Below are positions 10,164 to 19,385 of a DNA stretch of 64,000 nt, in pieces. Both the position numbers and the translations under genes were made by a program. This DNA comes from Thiomicrorhabdus indica (lineage in GTDB: Bacteria > Pseudomonadota > Gammaproteobacteria > Thiomicrospirales > Thiomicrospiraceae): NCBI RefSeq assembly GCF_004293625.1, contig NZ_CP033040.1:248001-312000 (forward strand), written 5' to 3'. Position 1 is the first letter of the stretch. Every line of letters begins with the position of its first letter. Below the pieces are notes generated by a model. It ran no database searches, was not told where the DNA came from, and saw nothing but the letters and a program-made list of their open reading frames with translations.

Positions 10164-10583
10164 CTAAGTTATAGAGCGGTTGATTTCATGGAGAAGAATC
10201 TTTTGCCAATGGCTTTCAAATTCTTCTTTGCAGAGTTGGTCTGTTTGCAAAAGTTGTAGTTCATGTGCACGAAGTTTGCCGTAGTAACTTTCGATTTGGT
10301 GAGGATTTTCTTGATGTTTGGTCAACAGTATTTGTTCAGCCTGTAAAATTTCTTCCACGCTATAGCATTGGATAAGTTTTCGAAGAAAACGATTGAACTT
10401 AGAAAGCTTCTCCTTCGGCAGTTTCATGATTTCCTCAACTCTCAATTCTGTTGGTCGAGTATCTGAAAAAGCACTGTCATTGTGTCTGGTTAGCTCTGGA
10501 AAGGCTGATAGAAGATCGGATAACATTTCGTTCATCTCTTTGTCGCTTGACTTCAGGAGATGTTCTGTTGGATGTTCTGGCAT
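10164..10583 (-). CDS. Hypothetical soluble protein
   Basis: A 139-residue charged, mostly helical protein with no signal peptide, membrane segment or metal motif. I do not recognise a family. It contains a Leu/Lys-rich stretch 'KLPKEKLSKFNRFLRKL' near residue 60 and a glutamine-rich C-terminal half. The ribosome site before the first ATG is poor; an internal ATG at residue 17, preceded by AAAGAG, is an alternative start. It converges on the TauE gene terminator and is probably a single-gene unit. Confidence 0.55.
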   Translation of the reverse strand: MPEHPTEHLLKSSDKEMNEMLSDLLSAFPELTRHNDSAFSDTRPTELRVEEIMKLPKEKLSKFNRFLRKLIQCYSVEEILQAEQILLTKHQENPHQIESYYGKLRAHELQLLQTDQLCKEEFESHWQKILLHEINRSIT

Positions 10584-10709
10584 AGGTTTGTTTTAGTGGT
10601 GTTTATTAAACGATATCAGTCTAAATTGTGGCATAAAATGTTTTACAGGTTGTGAAAATTCAGGCTATTTTTAGGTTTGAGTAGGAAAATTTAGGAAAAG
10701 GAGAATGAT

Positions 10710-11036
10710 TTGCAATTTTTCCGCAAGGGAACAGGATTTTTATTACTCGCTTGGTTAATGATTGTCATTGGTTTATTGGCGGGGCTGTTTTTTGATTCGA
10801 TGTGGTTTGCTCGTTTTGGAAGTTTGGTCGTCCTGTTTGCAGTCATGAGCGAATACACTTTGATTCATCAAGAATTTGATACGCTTTATCGACGTTTGGA
10901 TGAAATTACTGCTAAAGACAATATTCCAGACTTGTCTCCTTCCAAATGGCATCGAAAAAAGGTCTGGACTGCCCATTTCACGGTTGTTGTCGGTACCTTG
11001 ATTTGGGGGTTTGGAGATTTGTTTTTGCCGTTTTAG
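10710..11036 (+). CDS. Small inner-membrane protein, TTG start
   Basis: A 108-residue protein with two adjacent hydrophobic helices (about 9-28 and 32-52), a soluble charged middle ('LYRRLDEITAKDNIPDLSPSKWHRKK') and a third C-terminal helix ending 'GFGDLFLPF'. The start is a TTG at 10710, six bases after AAGGAG; an ATG five bases earlier is in another frame and closes quickly. No family recognised. A likely promoter region is the AT-rich gap from 10584, which contains TGGCATAAAATGTTTT, also seen near position 430. Confidence 0.6.
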   Translation: MQFFRKGTGFLLLAWLMIVIGLLAGLFFDSMWFARFGSLVVLFAVMSEYTLIHQEFDTLYRRLDEITAKDNIPDLSPSKWHRKKVWTAHFTVVVGTLIWGFGDLFLPF

Positions 11037-11113
11037 AGGAAGTGCCCTGTAGGAATAAAGTAAATTAAGCCCTAATTTTTAAAAATATGTTTGTTTTTTT
11101 AAGTATAGTTACT

Positions 11114-11172
11114 TAGTCGGTTCTGAATAACTGGCTTTGCCATAAATTAAACGAGTTATTCAGAATCGACTA
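11114..11172. repeat. Short inverted-repeat element (59 bp), miniature-transposon-like
   Basis: Arms TAGTCGGTTCTGAATAACT and AGTTATTCAGAATCGACTA pair with one mismatch. The loop starts GGCTTTGCC. The 20 bases TGGCTTTGCCATAAATTAAA and the right arm recur in the 136-bp element at 33529-33664, so this is one member of a dispersed family. Confidence 0.6.
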
Positions 11173-11278
11173 CTTACCATTGAATTGCCGAATGAGTGTT
11201 CAGAAAGCAAATCGATTTCATTTCAAAATAAAAAAGAATTACCTTATATAAATATGATTTGTTAGGTGTTAAGCAAGG

Positions 11279-14164
11279 ATGAGCTTCTTTAGGAATCGCT
11301 TAAAAATTGGTTCGGTTGGCTTGCTGATTGTTTTAATGACATTGGTTTTGGCTATTGGATATCAGCTTCTAGTTGAAAAAGAGCGGCAGCTTTTAGATAA
11401 GACCTTTCAGCAAATACAAAAACAAGCAGAACATCAGTTACTCTCGCTTATTGATGAAAAGCAGAGCTCCTCCAAAAGTATAGCTATTTCATTGGCCCAC
11501 AACTCCAAAATTATTGATCTATTCGCTTCCTCAAACCCTTCAAATTATGTTTTGAAAAACATGGCAAATCAGTTATCTCAAGTGGATGAGTACAAGAATA
11601 TTTGGGTGCAACTCATTGATCAAAACGGGGTTGCGATTGCCCGAAGTTGGACAGAAAGTGTTGGGCAGAATCTCAGTAAAATCCGTCCGGATTTGCAAAG
11701 TTTTCTTGAGCAGCCAAGAGTGCTGACTGGCATTAGTATTGGGAATTATGATTTAAGCTTCAAAGCGATGGTGCCTATATATAATCATAGAGGTGAATTT
11801 CTCGGTTTGTTAGAGGTCATTACGCATTTTAACTCGATTGTTGAAAGGCTTAGAAAAGAAGGTTTTGATAGTCTGATTCTTGCCCAGGAAAGCTACTTCT
11901 CTCAAATTAAGCATCCGTTCACGAATACATTCGTCGGTAAGCGCTATGTCGCGAACCTTAACGCTAATCAGGAAGATATTGAGTTATTTAATGAACTTAA
12001 TTTGAATTCGGTCGAATTTGAAAGTTACTTCTATGCGCAAGATCAAAACAGGGTTGTTTTTTCCATTCCTATTATGGGGAAAAACAATGAAAAGCTGGCG
12101 GATTACTTTATTTTCAAGCCCATCACCGACATTGATTTCAGCCTTATCCGTGTTCAAACCAATAATATTAAGTTGGCCGTAGCGCTAACATTAGTGGTTT
12201 TATTCATTCTTTTTTATGCATTAGGTTTGAAACGCCAACCAAACCTTAAACATCAAAAATCGAAATTCAAAGTTTTTATTGCGCTTTTCATTGTCTTGAT
12301 GCTTATCAGTGCAGCGGCTTTCTATGCGTCTTATTTAAAAGAACGTGAAGCTTATTTGGAAATGCATAATCAATCCATTAACAAAAGCTATGAAATTATT
12401 AAAGACAAATATCAATCGGTTGCATTGACGACGTTACAGCTTCTCATTAATAAACAGAGCGTTATTGATTTAATGGAGCAAGCTTATAATGGCGAGCAGA
12501 GTAAAGCTTTTGTTCGCCAAGAGCTACAAAACCTTTTGAACGAGGATTATGAAGTTCTGAGGGGCGGTAACTTACGGCAACTGCACTTTCATCTGAGAAA
12601 CAATGAGAGTTTATTAAGAATGCACCGGCCGGCGAAATTTGGTGACAATTTAACCGGTATACGCAAAACCGTTGAATATGTGAACCGAACCTATCAAGCC
12701 ATTCATGGTTTTGAAGAAGGGCGAATTTTTAATGGTTACCGTTATATTTTTCCAATCACTCAGCATGCAGGTACTCCGAGTGAGCAGCATTTAGGCTCCG
12801 TCGAAGTCTCTTTTAGTCCATATGCGATTGCACAGGATTTTGCAAAAACATTTGGCATTAACTCTGAGTTTATTATCAAAAAATCAGTCGTCGAGGAAAA
12901 AGTGTTTGAAAGCGAGAGGGACAACTATATTCAATGCTTGTTTCCAAACTATGCCTTCGATAGGGAGATGCAGGCTAAGCTAAAAAGCGGTGCGCATTGC
13001 GCCAATATTGACAATCAATTTGTTGATATTGGAAAGCTTGAAAATCAAATTGATAAAGGAAAGGTCTTTTCCGTTGAGTCGTTCGATGGACAGAAATTGT
13101 TTACTTTGATTCCTTTAAGCAACCCCGTTACGGATAAGGTTGTTGCTACCTATATTTTGGTTGACCAGAATGATGCGTTGCAGAATATTAAATCGCACTA
13201 TTTGCTGATGTATTTAATCGGCTTAGTCATTATTGCCTTAACGCTTGCCTTTGTTTTCAAGGAATGGATGAATGCTCAAAATGCTCGGCAGATGTCTCAA
13301 AAGACCCAACAGATTTTGGATTCGCAAAAATCGATTGTGGTAATCAATGACGGGGAAGATATCATCAATGTTAACCAAGCATTTCTAGATTTTTTTGAAG
13401 TTGAATCTTTAGATCAGTTTAAACAGATGAGCCACTGTATCTGTGACCATTTTCGGCGGAATGATCGTTTTTTCCATCTTGGAAAAGTACCCGAAGGTAC
13501 TTCGTGGTTAGAGTTTGCTATGACGTTGAAGCATTCTGAACGAATGGTGCAAATGGCAAATCATAAAGGGGAAGATTGTATTTTCAACTTTAGTCTTTCA
13601 AGATTTTCTGAGGGACGATTTATCATTGGTTTCAATGATATCACCGACACGATGCTTGAACACTTTGAGCTGGAAAACCGAGCGACGACTGACTATCTGA
13701 CGGGGGCTCGAAACCGAAGTTATTTGAATCATGTGCTTCCTGTACTTCGCGATATAACAAAACAAGCGAACAAGTCGCTCGGTTTGATTTTGTTTGATAT
13801 TGATTATTTCAAATCCTTTAATGATAGCTATGGCCACAATCTGGGGGATGATATTCTTAAAGAAATCGTCGTCTTGGTAAAACGTACCATACGAGATGAA
13901 GATCTATTGATCCGCTGGGGAGGCGAAGAATTCATTTTGGTGGTTAAGATTCATGATATCCAGAGTGCAGAGCGCATTGCAGAAAATCTTCGCCAAGTGA
14001 TTGCCGCGCATGAATTCTCAGAGGGCTTGAAGGTCACCTGTAGCTTTGGAGTGACCTTGGATAATGATGCGTTTGAGATTGAGGACATGATTCAAATTGC
14101 GGATCAAGCACTATACAAATCCAAAGATAATGGCCGCAATTGCGTATCTGTCAAAATCAACTAG
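11279..14164 (+). CDS. Membrane diguanylate cyclase with two periplasmic sensor domains and PAS
   Basis: A 961-residue inner-membrane protein. Predicted order: TM about 10-32; first Cache-like sensor about 45-290; a TM pair about 296-318 and 333-352, leaving a very short cytoplasmic loop; second sensor region about 355-635; TM about 640-662; PAS about 680-790; GGDEF about 800-961. GGEEF is at 881-885, and the product-inhibition motif RDED at 872-875 sits at the correct spacing, so feedback inhibition is expected. Two consecutive periplasmic sensors in one cyclase is unusual and may come from fusion of two receptor ends. Only a weak AGGTG ribosome site is seen. It appears monocistronic. Confidence 0.88.
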   Translation: MSFFRNRLKIGSVGLLIVLMTLVLAIGYQLLVEKERQLLDKTFQQIQKQAEHQLLSLIDEKQSSSKSIAISLAHNSKIIDLFASSNPSNYVLKNMANQLSQVDEYKNIWVQLIDQNGVAIARSWTESVGQNLSKIRPDLQSFLEQPRVLTGISIGNYDLSFKAMVPIYNHRGEFLGLLEVITHFNSIVERLRKEGFDSLILAQESYFSQIKHPFTNTFVGKRYVANLNANQEDIELFNELNLNSVEFESYFYAQDQNRVVFSIPIMGKNNEKLADYFIFKPITDIDFSLIRVQTNNIKLAVALTLVVLFILFYALGLKRQPNLKHQKSKFKVFIALFIVLMLISAAAFYASYLKEREAYLEMHNQSINKSYEIIKDKYQSVALTTLQLLINKQSVIDLMEQAYNGEQSKAFVRQELQNLLNEDYEVLRGGNLRQLHFHLRNNESLLRMHRPAKFGDNLTGIRKTVEYVNRTYQAIHGFEEGRIFNGYRYIFPITQHAGTPSEQHLGSVEVSFSPYAIAQDFAKTFGINSEFIIKKSVVEEKVFESERDNYIQCLFPNYAFDREMQAKLKSGAHCANIDNQFVDIGKLENQIDKGKVFSVESFDGQKLFTLIPLSNPVTDKVVATYILVDQNDALQNIKSHYLLMYLIGLVIIALTLAFVFKEWMNAQNARQMSQKTQQILDSQKSIVVINDGEDIINVNQAFLDFFEVESLDQFKQMSHCICDHFRRNDRFFHLGKVPEGTSWLEFAMTLKHSERMVQMANHKGEDCIFNFSLSRFSEGRFIIGFNDITDTMLEHFELENRATTDYLTGARNRSYLNHVLPVLRDITKQANKSLGLILFDIDYFKSFNDSYGHNLGDDILKEIVVLVKRTIRDEDLLIRWGGEEFILVVKIHDIQSAERIAENLRQVIAAHEFSEGLKVTCSFGVTLDNDAFEIEDMIQIADQALYKSKDNGRNCVSVKIN

Positions 14165-14297
14165 CAATAAAAACAGGGTTTTAAACGCTCTTATAACGAT
14201 GGTTTGACTCAGGGCACTTGAATTAATTTAGGGTATTCAGTAGCCCCATAATTTCCTTATTGAGTCGACTGACTCGCTTTAATTGTGAAATTCCACA

Positions 14298-14528
14298 CTA
14301 ATGCCCTTCATTATGAGGCGGATCAAACTTTAAATCTGGATCTTGCTTCACCGCTTTTTCAATATCCATGACATAGGCTTTCATGGCACCAGCCAATTCA
14401 GGGTTTTCTTTTGCGTAGTTTTCAAAGGCTGCGATGTATGGATCTTTGGATTTATCTGTAGCAGTCGCTATGCTTGGCGTCAGTGCAATAGTGGCTAAGC
14501 TTAGTTTTAACCAATTCAAGATTTTCAT
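14298..14528 (-). CDS. Small exported protein, paralogue of the N-terminal segment of the 18-19 kb MBL-fold protein
   Basis: A 76-residue protein with a signal peptide (cleavage probably after 'ATA' near residue 23) and a 50-residue mature part ending in 'DPPHNEGH'. Residues 29-62 ('DPYIAAFENYAKENPEL...KQ') match residues 29-62 of the metallo-beta-lactamase-fold protein at 18046-19149 with 16 identities in 34 positions and no gap. The mature protein is therefore a free-standing copy of that protein's N-terminal helix region. It has a reasonable ribosome site (GGAGAA) and stands alone. Function unknown. Confidence 0.7.
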   Translation of the reverse strand: MKILNWLKLSLATIALTPSIATATDKSKDPYIAAFENYAKENPELAGAMKAYVMDIEKAVKQDPDLKFDPPHNEGH

Positions 14529-14743
14529 TGTTTTCTCCTAAACTCATTGTTTGTCATAAAATTTTGTTAAGCGCTGTTTAACAATTCCAATTTTATTGAT
14601 TGCAGACGGCAGATTATTGAGAAATTTTTGAGGTTGTTTTTACTTTAGCGCTCTAGCTATTTAGTATGTTTTTTATTGTTTTCAATAACACAAAAGAATG
14701 ATTTAATAAAAGTGTCATTTCGGGGTTATAAAAGTAATTTATG

Positions 14744-14768
14744 CTCCCACTGTTTTTGAAAGTGGGAG
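14744..14768 (+). promoter_or_regulatory. Hairpin covering the ribosome-binding site of the chemoreceptor gene
   Basis: CTCCCACT (14744-14751) pairs perfectly with AGTGGGAG (14761-14768) across a 9-base loop. The right arm contains most of the Shine-Dalgarno GGAGG, which lies six bases before the ATG at 14776. Such a stem would hide the ribosome site until melted or bound, in the manner of an RNA thermometer or translational switch. Confidence 0.5.
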
Positions 14769-14775
14769 GTGACCA

Positions 14776-17343
14776 ATGAAAAATCTAAGTATTGCGCAAC
14801 GACTGTGGCTGAACCTGTCATTGGGTGTTTTGATTACATTAGTCATTGTTTACAGTGGTTTGAGTGGACTTTTTAAGGCTCAATCGGCTTCTCAATCGCT
14901 TATTGAATTGCAAGCAACGGATGTTGTACCTGTTAACCAACTTACCCATTCTTATCGCCAAATGATTGATCAGATGATGAATGCATTACTCAATCGAACT
15001 GATGCAGCACAGCAGGCGTTTTACTCTCGTAGCGAATCTTTTCGAGAAGAGTTGGTCAATTTATTTGAATCAAAAGGTGTTGAGCTGGCTTTGGATAATA
15101 ATGGTTATTACCGGCCGGTAAAGAACTCAGTAGATTCTCAAAATGAGGCTTCAGAGTTAAATCCAGTACAACTTGAAGCGCAAGCCGAAGTGCTGCTTAA
15201 TCCCACAAAATCTTTGTTGAATGACGTTTTGCAGGTGGATCCTATTCTGTTGGATTTACGAAAGGTGGTGGCTAGTTATCTTTTTTTGAGAAAAGATATT
15301 GAAAATACCTATGAATTCGGTATTGAAACCAGTCTTCGCAATATGGAGAAACAGCTCCAGTCGTTGAGCCTAAGTGACTATGTACAAGACTCATCCGAGC
15401 TCCTTTCGTTGTCCGAAACGCTTTTAAACAAGCTTGAGGAATCAAAACGATTAGCGCCTTTGTATTTGGTTTCAAATAACCCAGATGTTTTGCAAAATTT
15501 TCACCAGAAAGGCTTAGGAGATTCGGCAGATAAGATCATTGAACAATTTTCTGAATCGTTGGCCAGTGCTTTTTTATTGCAAGAGAGTCTTGAAGGGTTT
15601 GTAAACTCTCGTGACAGCTTGGTAGAAAGCATGCATGACATTCGTGATGCGATGCACACTGCACAAGAAAATAATCAGACGATTTATACGCTTATCAATC
15701 AAGGGCAGAGCCTTTTTGACAAAGTTAGCGGTGATTACCAGCAAAAGAGTGTTCATGCCTTGGATGAGGTGGAAGTGTTGGCTGGCGATCGAATCGAATG
15801 GATGTTATGGATTGCTGTGGTTGGTTTGCTGTTGATGCTGATCATTAACTTTATTTTCTTAAATTCGATTACGCAACCCTTGTCTAAAATGAAAGCTAAA
15901 GTGCGTAATATGCAGCAAACAATGGTGTTTGATAGCTGGTCACCGGCCAAAGGGCGTAATGAATTAACGGATATGGAAAATGTAATCGGTGAGCTTTTGC
16001 AAACTTTTTCCAGTTCTATGAAGGAAGTGATTTCAACCAGTGAGGCGATGGCGCAAGGTGATTTGAATTTGACGTTATCGAATGATTATCGTGGTGACCT
16101 CAAAAAAATGGCAGACCACTTCAATCAAAGCTTGTCTTATATTCAACAGACATTGAATGAAATCGAAGAAGTCAGCCATGCTTTGGCACAAGGCAATTTA
16201 AAGTATCAAATTGCCGTTGATGCGTATCCAGGACAATATCAAGTGGTTTTGAGAAGTTTACAGCGAGCTTTGAAACAACAGCGACAGGCAATAGAGGAAG
16301 TACAAGTTATTTCCAAGACCATGGAGCAAGGTGACTTTTCTTGCCGAATTGAGAATGAGATGCCGGGAGATTTAGCAAACCTCAAGCTTCACTTTAATGA
16401 TGCGTTGGATAATTTAGAGTCTGCCATTTTGCAAAAAGTAACCGCATTGCAAGCCTATAGTCAGGGGGATTTCTCGTATGAAATGGAAGGTGAGTTCCAA
16501 GGACGTTTGTATGAGCTAAAAGACCACATGGGTAATATGGCAACGAAAATCAGTCTGATGTTAGAAGAAGTAAAAGCCTCAACATTAAAGGCGGAAACAG
16601 GAGTGGCGGAAATCAGTCAAGGAAATGAAGAATTGAATCAGCGTGTTCTAAAACAAGCTGGATTTATACAAAAAACCTCAGCGCGAATGGGCACGATGAT
16701 GACCTTTTTGGAAGGCAGTTATCAGCAGTCGAATGAAATGGCAAAAGCTTCTTATTCGGTAAAAGAATCCTCGAATTCTGGTTTAGCCACCATTGATGAA
16801 ATGGTCAATGCCATGCAGCAAATTGAAGCGGCCAGTCAACAAATTTCTTCCATGACGGAGGTGATTGACAGTATCGCCTTTCAAACAAATTTATTGGCTT
16901 TAAATGCTTCGGTGGAAGCTGCGCGTGCAGGTGAAATGGGGCGTGGTTTTGCAGTGGTTGCGCAAGAGGTCCGAAGCCTTGCGAATCGATCAAGCGAGGC
17001 ATCGAAACAAATTCGACAGGTTACGGCAGATACCTTGGAAAAAGTGTCAGTTGGTATGGATTTAACCTCAAAAACTCAGCAGATTTTTGGCAAGAACGCA
17101 CAGAATATTGAACAGATTGCCAACCAAGCATTAAAAATGCAGAATTCGATTGAGCATCAAAACGAGTCGATTTCTGAGGTGAATCAGTCATTGTTGGAAA
17201 TTGAACAGACAACGCAAGCCAATGCAGAGTTGGTTGAACAAGTGACAGCGACATCGGCTGAAATTATTGATCAAATGGGTGGGTTGCAAGATAAGGTTAT
17301 GCAGTTTCAACTTAAGGAAAAACCTGCAATGACTTTGTCATAA
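14776..17343 (+). CDS. Methyl-accepting chemotaxis protein
   Basis: An 855-residue transmembrane chemoreceptor. TM1 is about 10-30, a large helical periplasmic domain about 31-340 has no Cache signature that I recognise, and TM2 is about 342-362. It is followed by HAMP and further HAMP-like repeats about 365-580 ('[11 protein letters not shown]', '[10 protein letters not shown]', '[10 protein letters not shown]', '[10 protein letters not shown]' mark four repeats). The signalling hairpin about 590-845 has the conserved tip '[20 protein letters not shown]'. Poly-HAMP receptors of this kind relay through CheA/CheW. No che genes are in the window. Translation may be gated by the hairpin described at 14744. 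Confidence 0.92.
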   Translation: MKNLSIAQRLWLNLSLGVLITLVIVYSGLSGLFKAQSASQSLIELQATDVVPVNQLTHSYRQMIDQMMNALLNRTDAAQQAFYSRSESFREELVNLFESKGVELALDNNGYYRPVKNSVDSQNEASELNPVQLEAQAEVLLNPTKSLLNDVLQVDPILLDLRKVVASYLFLRKDIENTYEFGIETSLRNMEKQLQSLSLSDYVQDSSELLSLSETLLNKLEESKRLAPLYLVSNNPDVLQNFHQKGLGDSADKIIEQFSESLASAFLLQESLEGFVNSRDSLVESMHDIRDAMHTAQENNQTIYTLINQGQSLFDKVSGDYQQKSVHALDEVEVLAGDRIEWMLWIAVVGLLLMLIINFIFLNSITQPLSKMKAKVRNMQQTMVFDSWSPAKGRNELTDMENVIGELLQTFSSSMKEVISTSEAMAQGDLNLTLSNDYRGDLKKMADHFNQSLSYIQQTLNEIEEVSHALAQGNLKYQIAVDAYPGQYQVVLRSLQRALKQQRQAIEEVQVISKTMEQGDFSCRIENEMPGDLANLKLHFNDALDNLESAILQKVTALQAYSQGDFSYEMEGEFQGRLYELKDHMGNMATKISLMLEEVKASTLKAETGVAEISQGNEELNQRVLKQAGFIQKTSARMGTMMTFLEGSYQQSNEMAKASYSVKESSNSGLATIDEMVNAMQQIEAASQQISSMTEVIDSIAFQTNLLALNASVEAARAGEMGRGFAVVAQEVRSLANRSSEASKQIRQVTADTLEKVSVGMDLTSKTQQIFGKNAQNIEQIANQALKMQNSIEHQNESISEVNQSLLEIEQTTQANAELVEQVTATSAEIIDQMGGLQDKVMQFQLKEKPAMTLS

Positions 17344-17397
17344 GGCCAAGGTTTGTCTGAGAGGGTGTTTGAGGGATTAGGTAAGTGAAGATTGCAT

Positions 17398-17970
17398 TTA
17401 ATGGAAGTTTTGAATAAATAGTTTGAAAATGCCTTCGCTGAGGTACTCAAGTTGATGATGCTTGGAATCGCTACTCGGTAGGAATTCTCGCATAGGTCCA
17501 ATTTGGACATGAAACATCACTAAACCCATTAGGGTAGTAATCAAAAAATGATGATCCGCATTTGGAGCTAGGTTCTTTAGAATGCCTTCCATTTGTTGAC
17601 AGGTTTCATACATGACTTCATGCGCTAAAAACTGTAGGCGAGTTTTATCATTTTGGAGTAATTCACGTTGAATCAATAGGCGAAAGTTTTCATCTTCGGT
17701 CATTTTGGCAAGGCTAAGTTGAATGACTGACTTTAGTTGCGATTCGGTTGAAGTATCACTATTAAAAACTGAGGTGAGTTGATCATTGTGTTGGCGAAAA
17801 ACCCATTGTAAGCAGGTTTGGTAGAGGTGTTGTTTGTCTTGAAAGTGGTTGTATAAAGAGGGGGCTTTAATGTTGCTTGCTTTGGCAATGTCTCGCATGG
17901 TAACGGCTTCATAGCCATGTTGTGCAAAAAGCTCGGCAGCAGCTTCTAAAATTCGATGATAAGTATCCAT
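17398..17970 (-). CDS. TetR-family transcriptional regulator
   Basis: A 190-residue protein. The N-terminal helix-turn-helix is clear: 'ILEAAAELFAQHGYEAVTMRDIAKASNIKAPSLYNHFQDKQHL' reads through helices 1-4 in the family order. The C-terminal ligand and dimer domain is diverged. Immediately upstream of its start are two copies of TACCGGCCGGTA spaced 17 bp, a plausible autoregulatory operator. The metallo-beta-lactamase-fold gene lies upstream on the same strand, and the two may form one unit or regulator-target pair. Confidence 0.9.
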   Translation of the reverse strand: MDTYHRILEAAAELFAQHGYEAVTMRDIAKASNIKAPSLYNHFQDKQHLYQTCLQWVFRQHNDQLTSVFNSDTSTESQLKSVIQLSLAKMTEDENFRLLIQRELLQNDKTRLQFLAHEVMYETCQQMEGILKNLAPNADHHFLITTLMGLVMFHVQIGPMREFLPSSDSKHHQLEYLSEGIFKLFIQNFH

Positions 17971-17991
17971 CTATTTTCTCTTTAATAGGCT

Positions 17992-18018
17992 ACCGGCCGG
18001 TAAATGATACCGGCCGGT
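17992..18018. promoter_or_regulatory. Tandem ACCGGCCGGT palindromes between the MBL-fold gene and tetR
   Basis: Copies at 17992-18001 and 18009-18018 lie 17 bp apart centre to centre, between the MBL-fold gene stop (18046) and the TetR start (17970). TetR dimers bind short palindromes, so these could be the regulator's operators. The same palindrome is scattered through the window, so the local meaning is uncertain. Confidence 0.45.
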
Positions 18019-18045
18019 AACGTTGTCGATGTTGTGTTCTAAGTT

Positions 18046-19149
18046 TTATTCAAAACTTAGTCCCATATCTCCCCCTGTTAATTCTTTATAAACATGGACG
18101 GCATTTTGTTCAGCGGTTTGTTCGAATACAGGGCGGTCTTTGTAAGCAGATTGGTCAATTGAACCCATATCTTCCTCGGTTCCGCCTTCTGCAATTTTCT
18201 TATTCACTTCCGCGTGCAGGAACTCCAAGTAACCAAGCGTATCTTTGGTAATGGTCGCCATATCGGTTGGCGCACCATGACCAGGAATCACTGTGACATC
18301 TTCAGGCATTGCGGCTTTCATGGCTTTGAAAGTATCAATCCAGTAACCTGTGTTCGTGTAGGAGAAGAAGGCAAGGGAGCGTGTATTATAGGCAACATCA
18401 CCGGTGAATAACAAATTTCGACTTGGGATGTAAGCTAAGGTTGACCCTGGAGTGTGGCCTGGTCCAAAGTTTAGAAATTCAATGGTTTCACCGCCACCGA
18501 CATCGATGACTAATTTATCCTCAAAGGTTGTGAATTTGTCACTGACATTACGGGCAGAGAGTGTAATATTTTCACCCACTCGGCGTGCCCAACTCGCTTT
18601 AATCATTTCATAGCCATTATCGAAATCACTGTTTGCCTGCTCATTCGAGTAAAGGTTTTTAACCCCTTTGTCCACCCAGTAACTTGCTCCCAAGTAGGCA
18701 TGACCTTGAGAGTTTTCTACGGCTACCCATTTGACTGGCTTATTGGTGTGTTTCTGAATTATTTTATGGAAACTTGCAGCAACAGCAGGGTTCGGGCCGG
18801 CATTGAAAACGAATACGCCATCTTCAAATTCTACCCAAGAAAGGTTGTTGTTCAGGCCGTAGTTTTCAGGCGTGTGCCAAATTAAACTACCGACCACGGT
18901 GTAAACACCGTTCATAACTTTAGTTGGTTGTGGTAAATCTAAGGTTTTGCCGATGTAGCCAGCTTGCTTTTGGGTTTTTTGAACATCTTTGATGTATTGT
19001 TCTACTGAACCGCTTAATGAAGAGCTTTCTTTTGCATAGGCGGCAAATCCAGCCAAATAAGGATCTAGCTCTGAAGCTTGAGCATTACCGAGTCCTTGGA
19101 GGGCAAGACTTCCGGTTAAAATTGTGCTCGCTATCAATCGCTTATTCAT
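18046..19149 (-). CDS. Periplasmic metallo-beta-lactamase-fold protein with degenerate metal motif
   Basis: A 367-residue protein with a signal peptide (cleavage near 'AQA' at 23-25). An N-terminal helical segment 29-62 is shared with the 76-residue protein at 14298. An MBL domain occupies about 80-320. The usual HxHxDH motif is replaced by N146-S-Q148-G-H150-A151, while H232 in 'GPGHTPGS', D251 in 'FTGD' and the His in 'IPGHGAP' are kept. It resembles SoxH/quinoprotein-relay MBL proteins in layout, but a dinuclear zinc site as in canonical hydrolases looks impossible. The protein may bind one metal or act without hydrolysis. The TetR gene follows on the same strand. Confidence 0.8.
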   Translation of the reverse strand: MNKRLIASTILTGSLALQGLGNAQASELDPYLAGFAAYAKESSSLSGSVEQYIKDVQKTQKQAGYIGKTLDLPQPTKVMNGVYTVVGSLIWHTPENYGLNNNLSWVEFEDGVFVFNAGPNPAVAASFHKIIQKHTNKPVKWVAVENSQGHAYLGASYWVDKGVKNLYSNEQANSDFDNGYEMIKASWARRVGENITLSARNVSDKFTTFEDKLVIDVGGGETIEFLNFGPGHTPGSTLAYIPSRNLLFTGDVAYNTRSLAFFSYTNTGYWIDTFKAMKAAMPEDVTVIPGHGAPTDMATITKDTLGYLEFLHAEVNKKIAEGGTEEDMGSIDQSAYKDRPVFEQTAEQNAVHVYKELTGGDMGLSFE

Positions 19150-19385
19150 TGTGTTCTCCTCGAGTTGTTTTATTTTTTCGTTTTTGAGTTGGTTTTATGT
19201 TTTATGGTTGCTTGCTAACAACTGTTAGTTTCGATTGTAACAACCTTAATTTAAATTAAACCCTAAAGTTTTTTATGCGAAATAAAATTTATTGGTAGGC
19301 AAATTGACTCGTAATCGGGAATTTTGTGGTTCTTGAAGCGTTAGCCCATTAAAACCGTTAAAATACGCATTTAAAAATTACAGCC

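Noticed and set aside
420-10645. TGGCATAAAATGTTTT shared at about 430-446 and 10630-10645
   Set aside because: Only two copies, in AT-rich gaps; it may be a promoter coincidence and is too weak to call an element.
14260-14280. GAGTCGACTGACTC as another end of the inverted-repeat family
   Set aside because: Only a short match to GTCGACT with no second arm; similarity could be chance.
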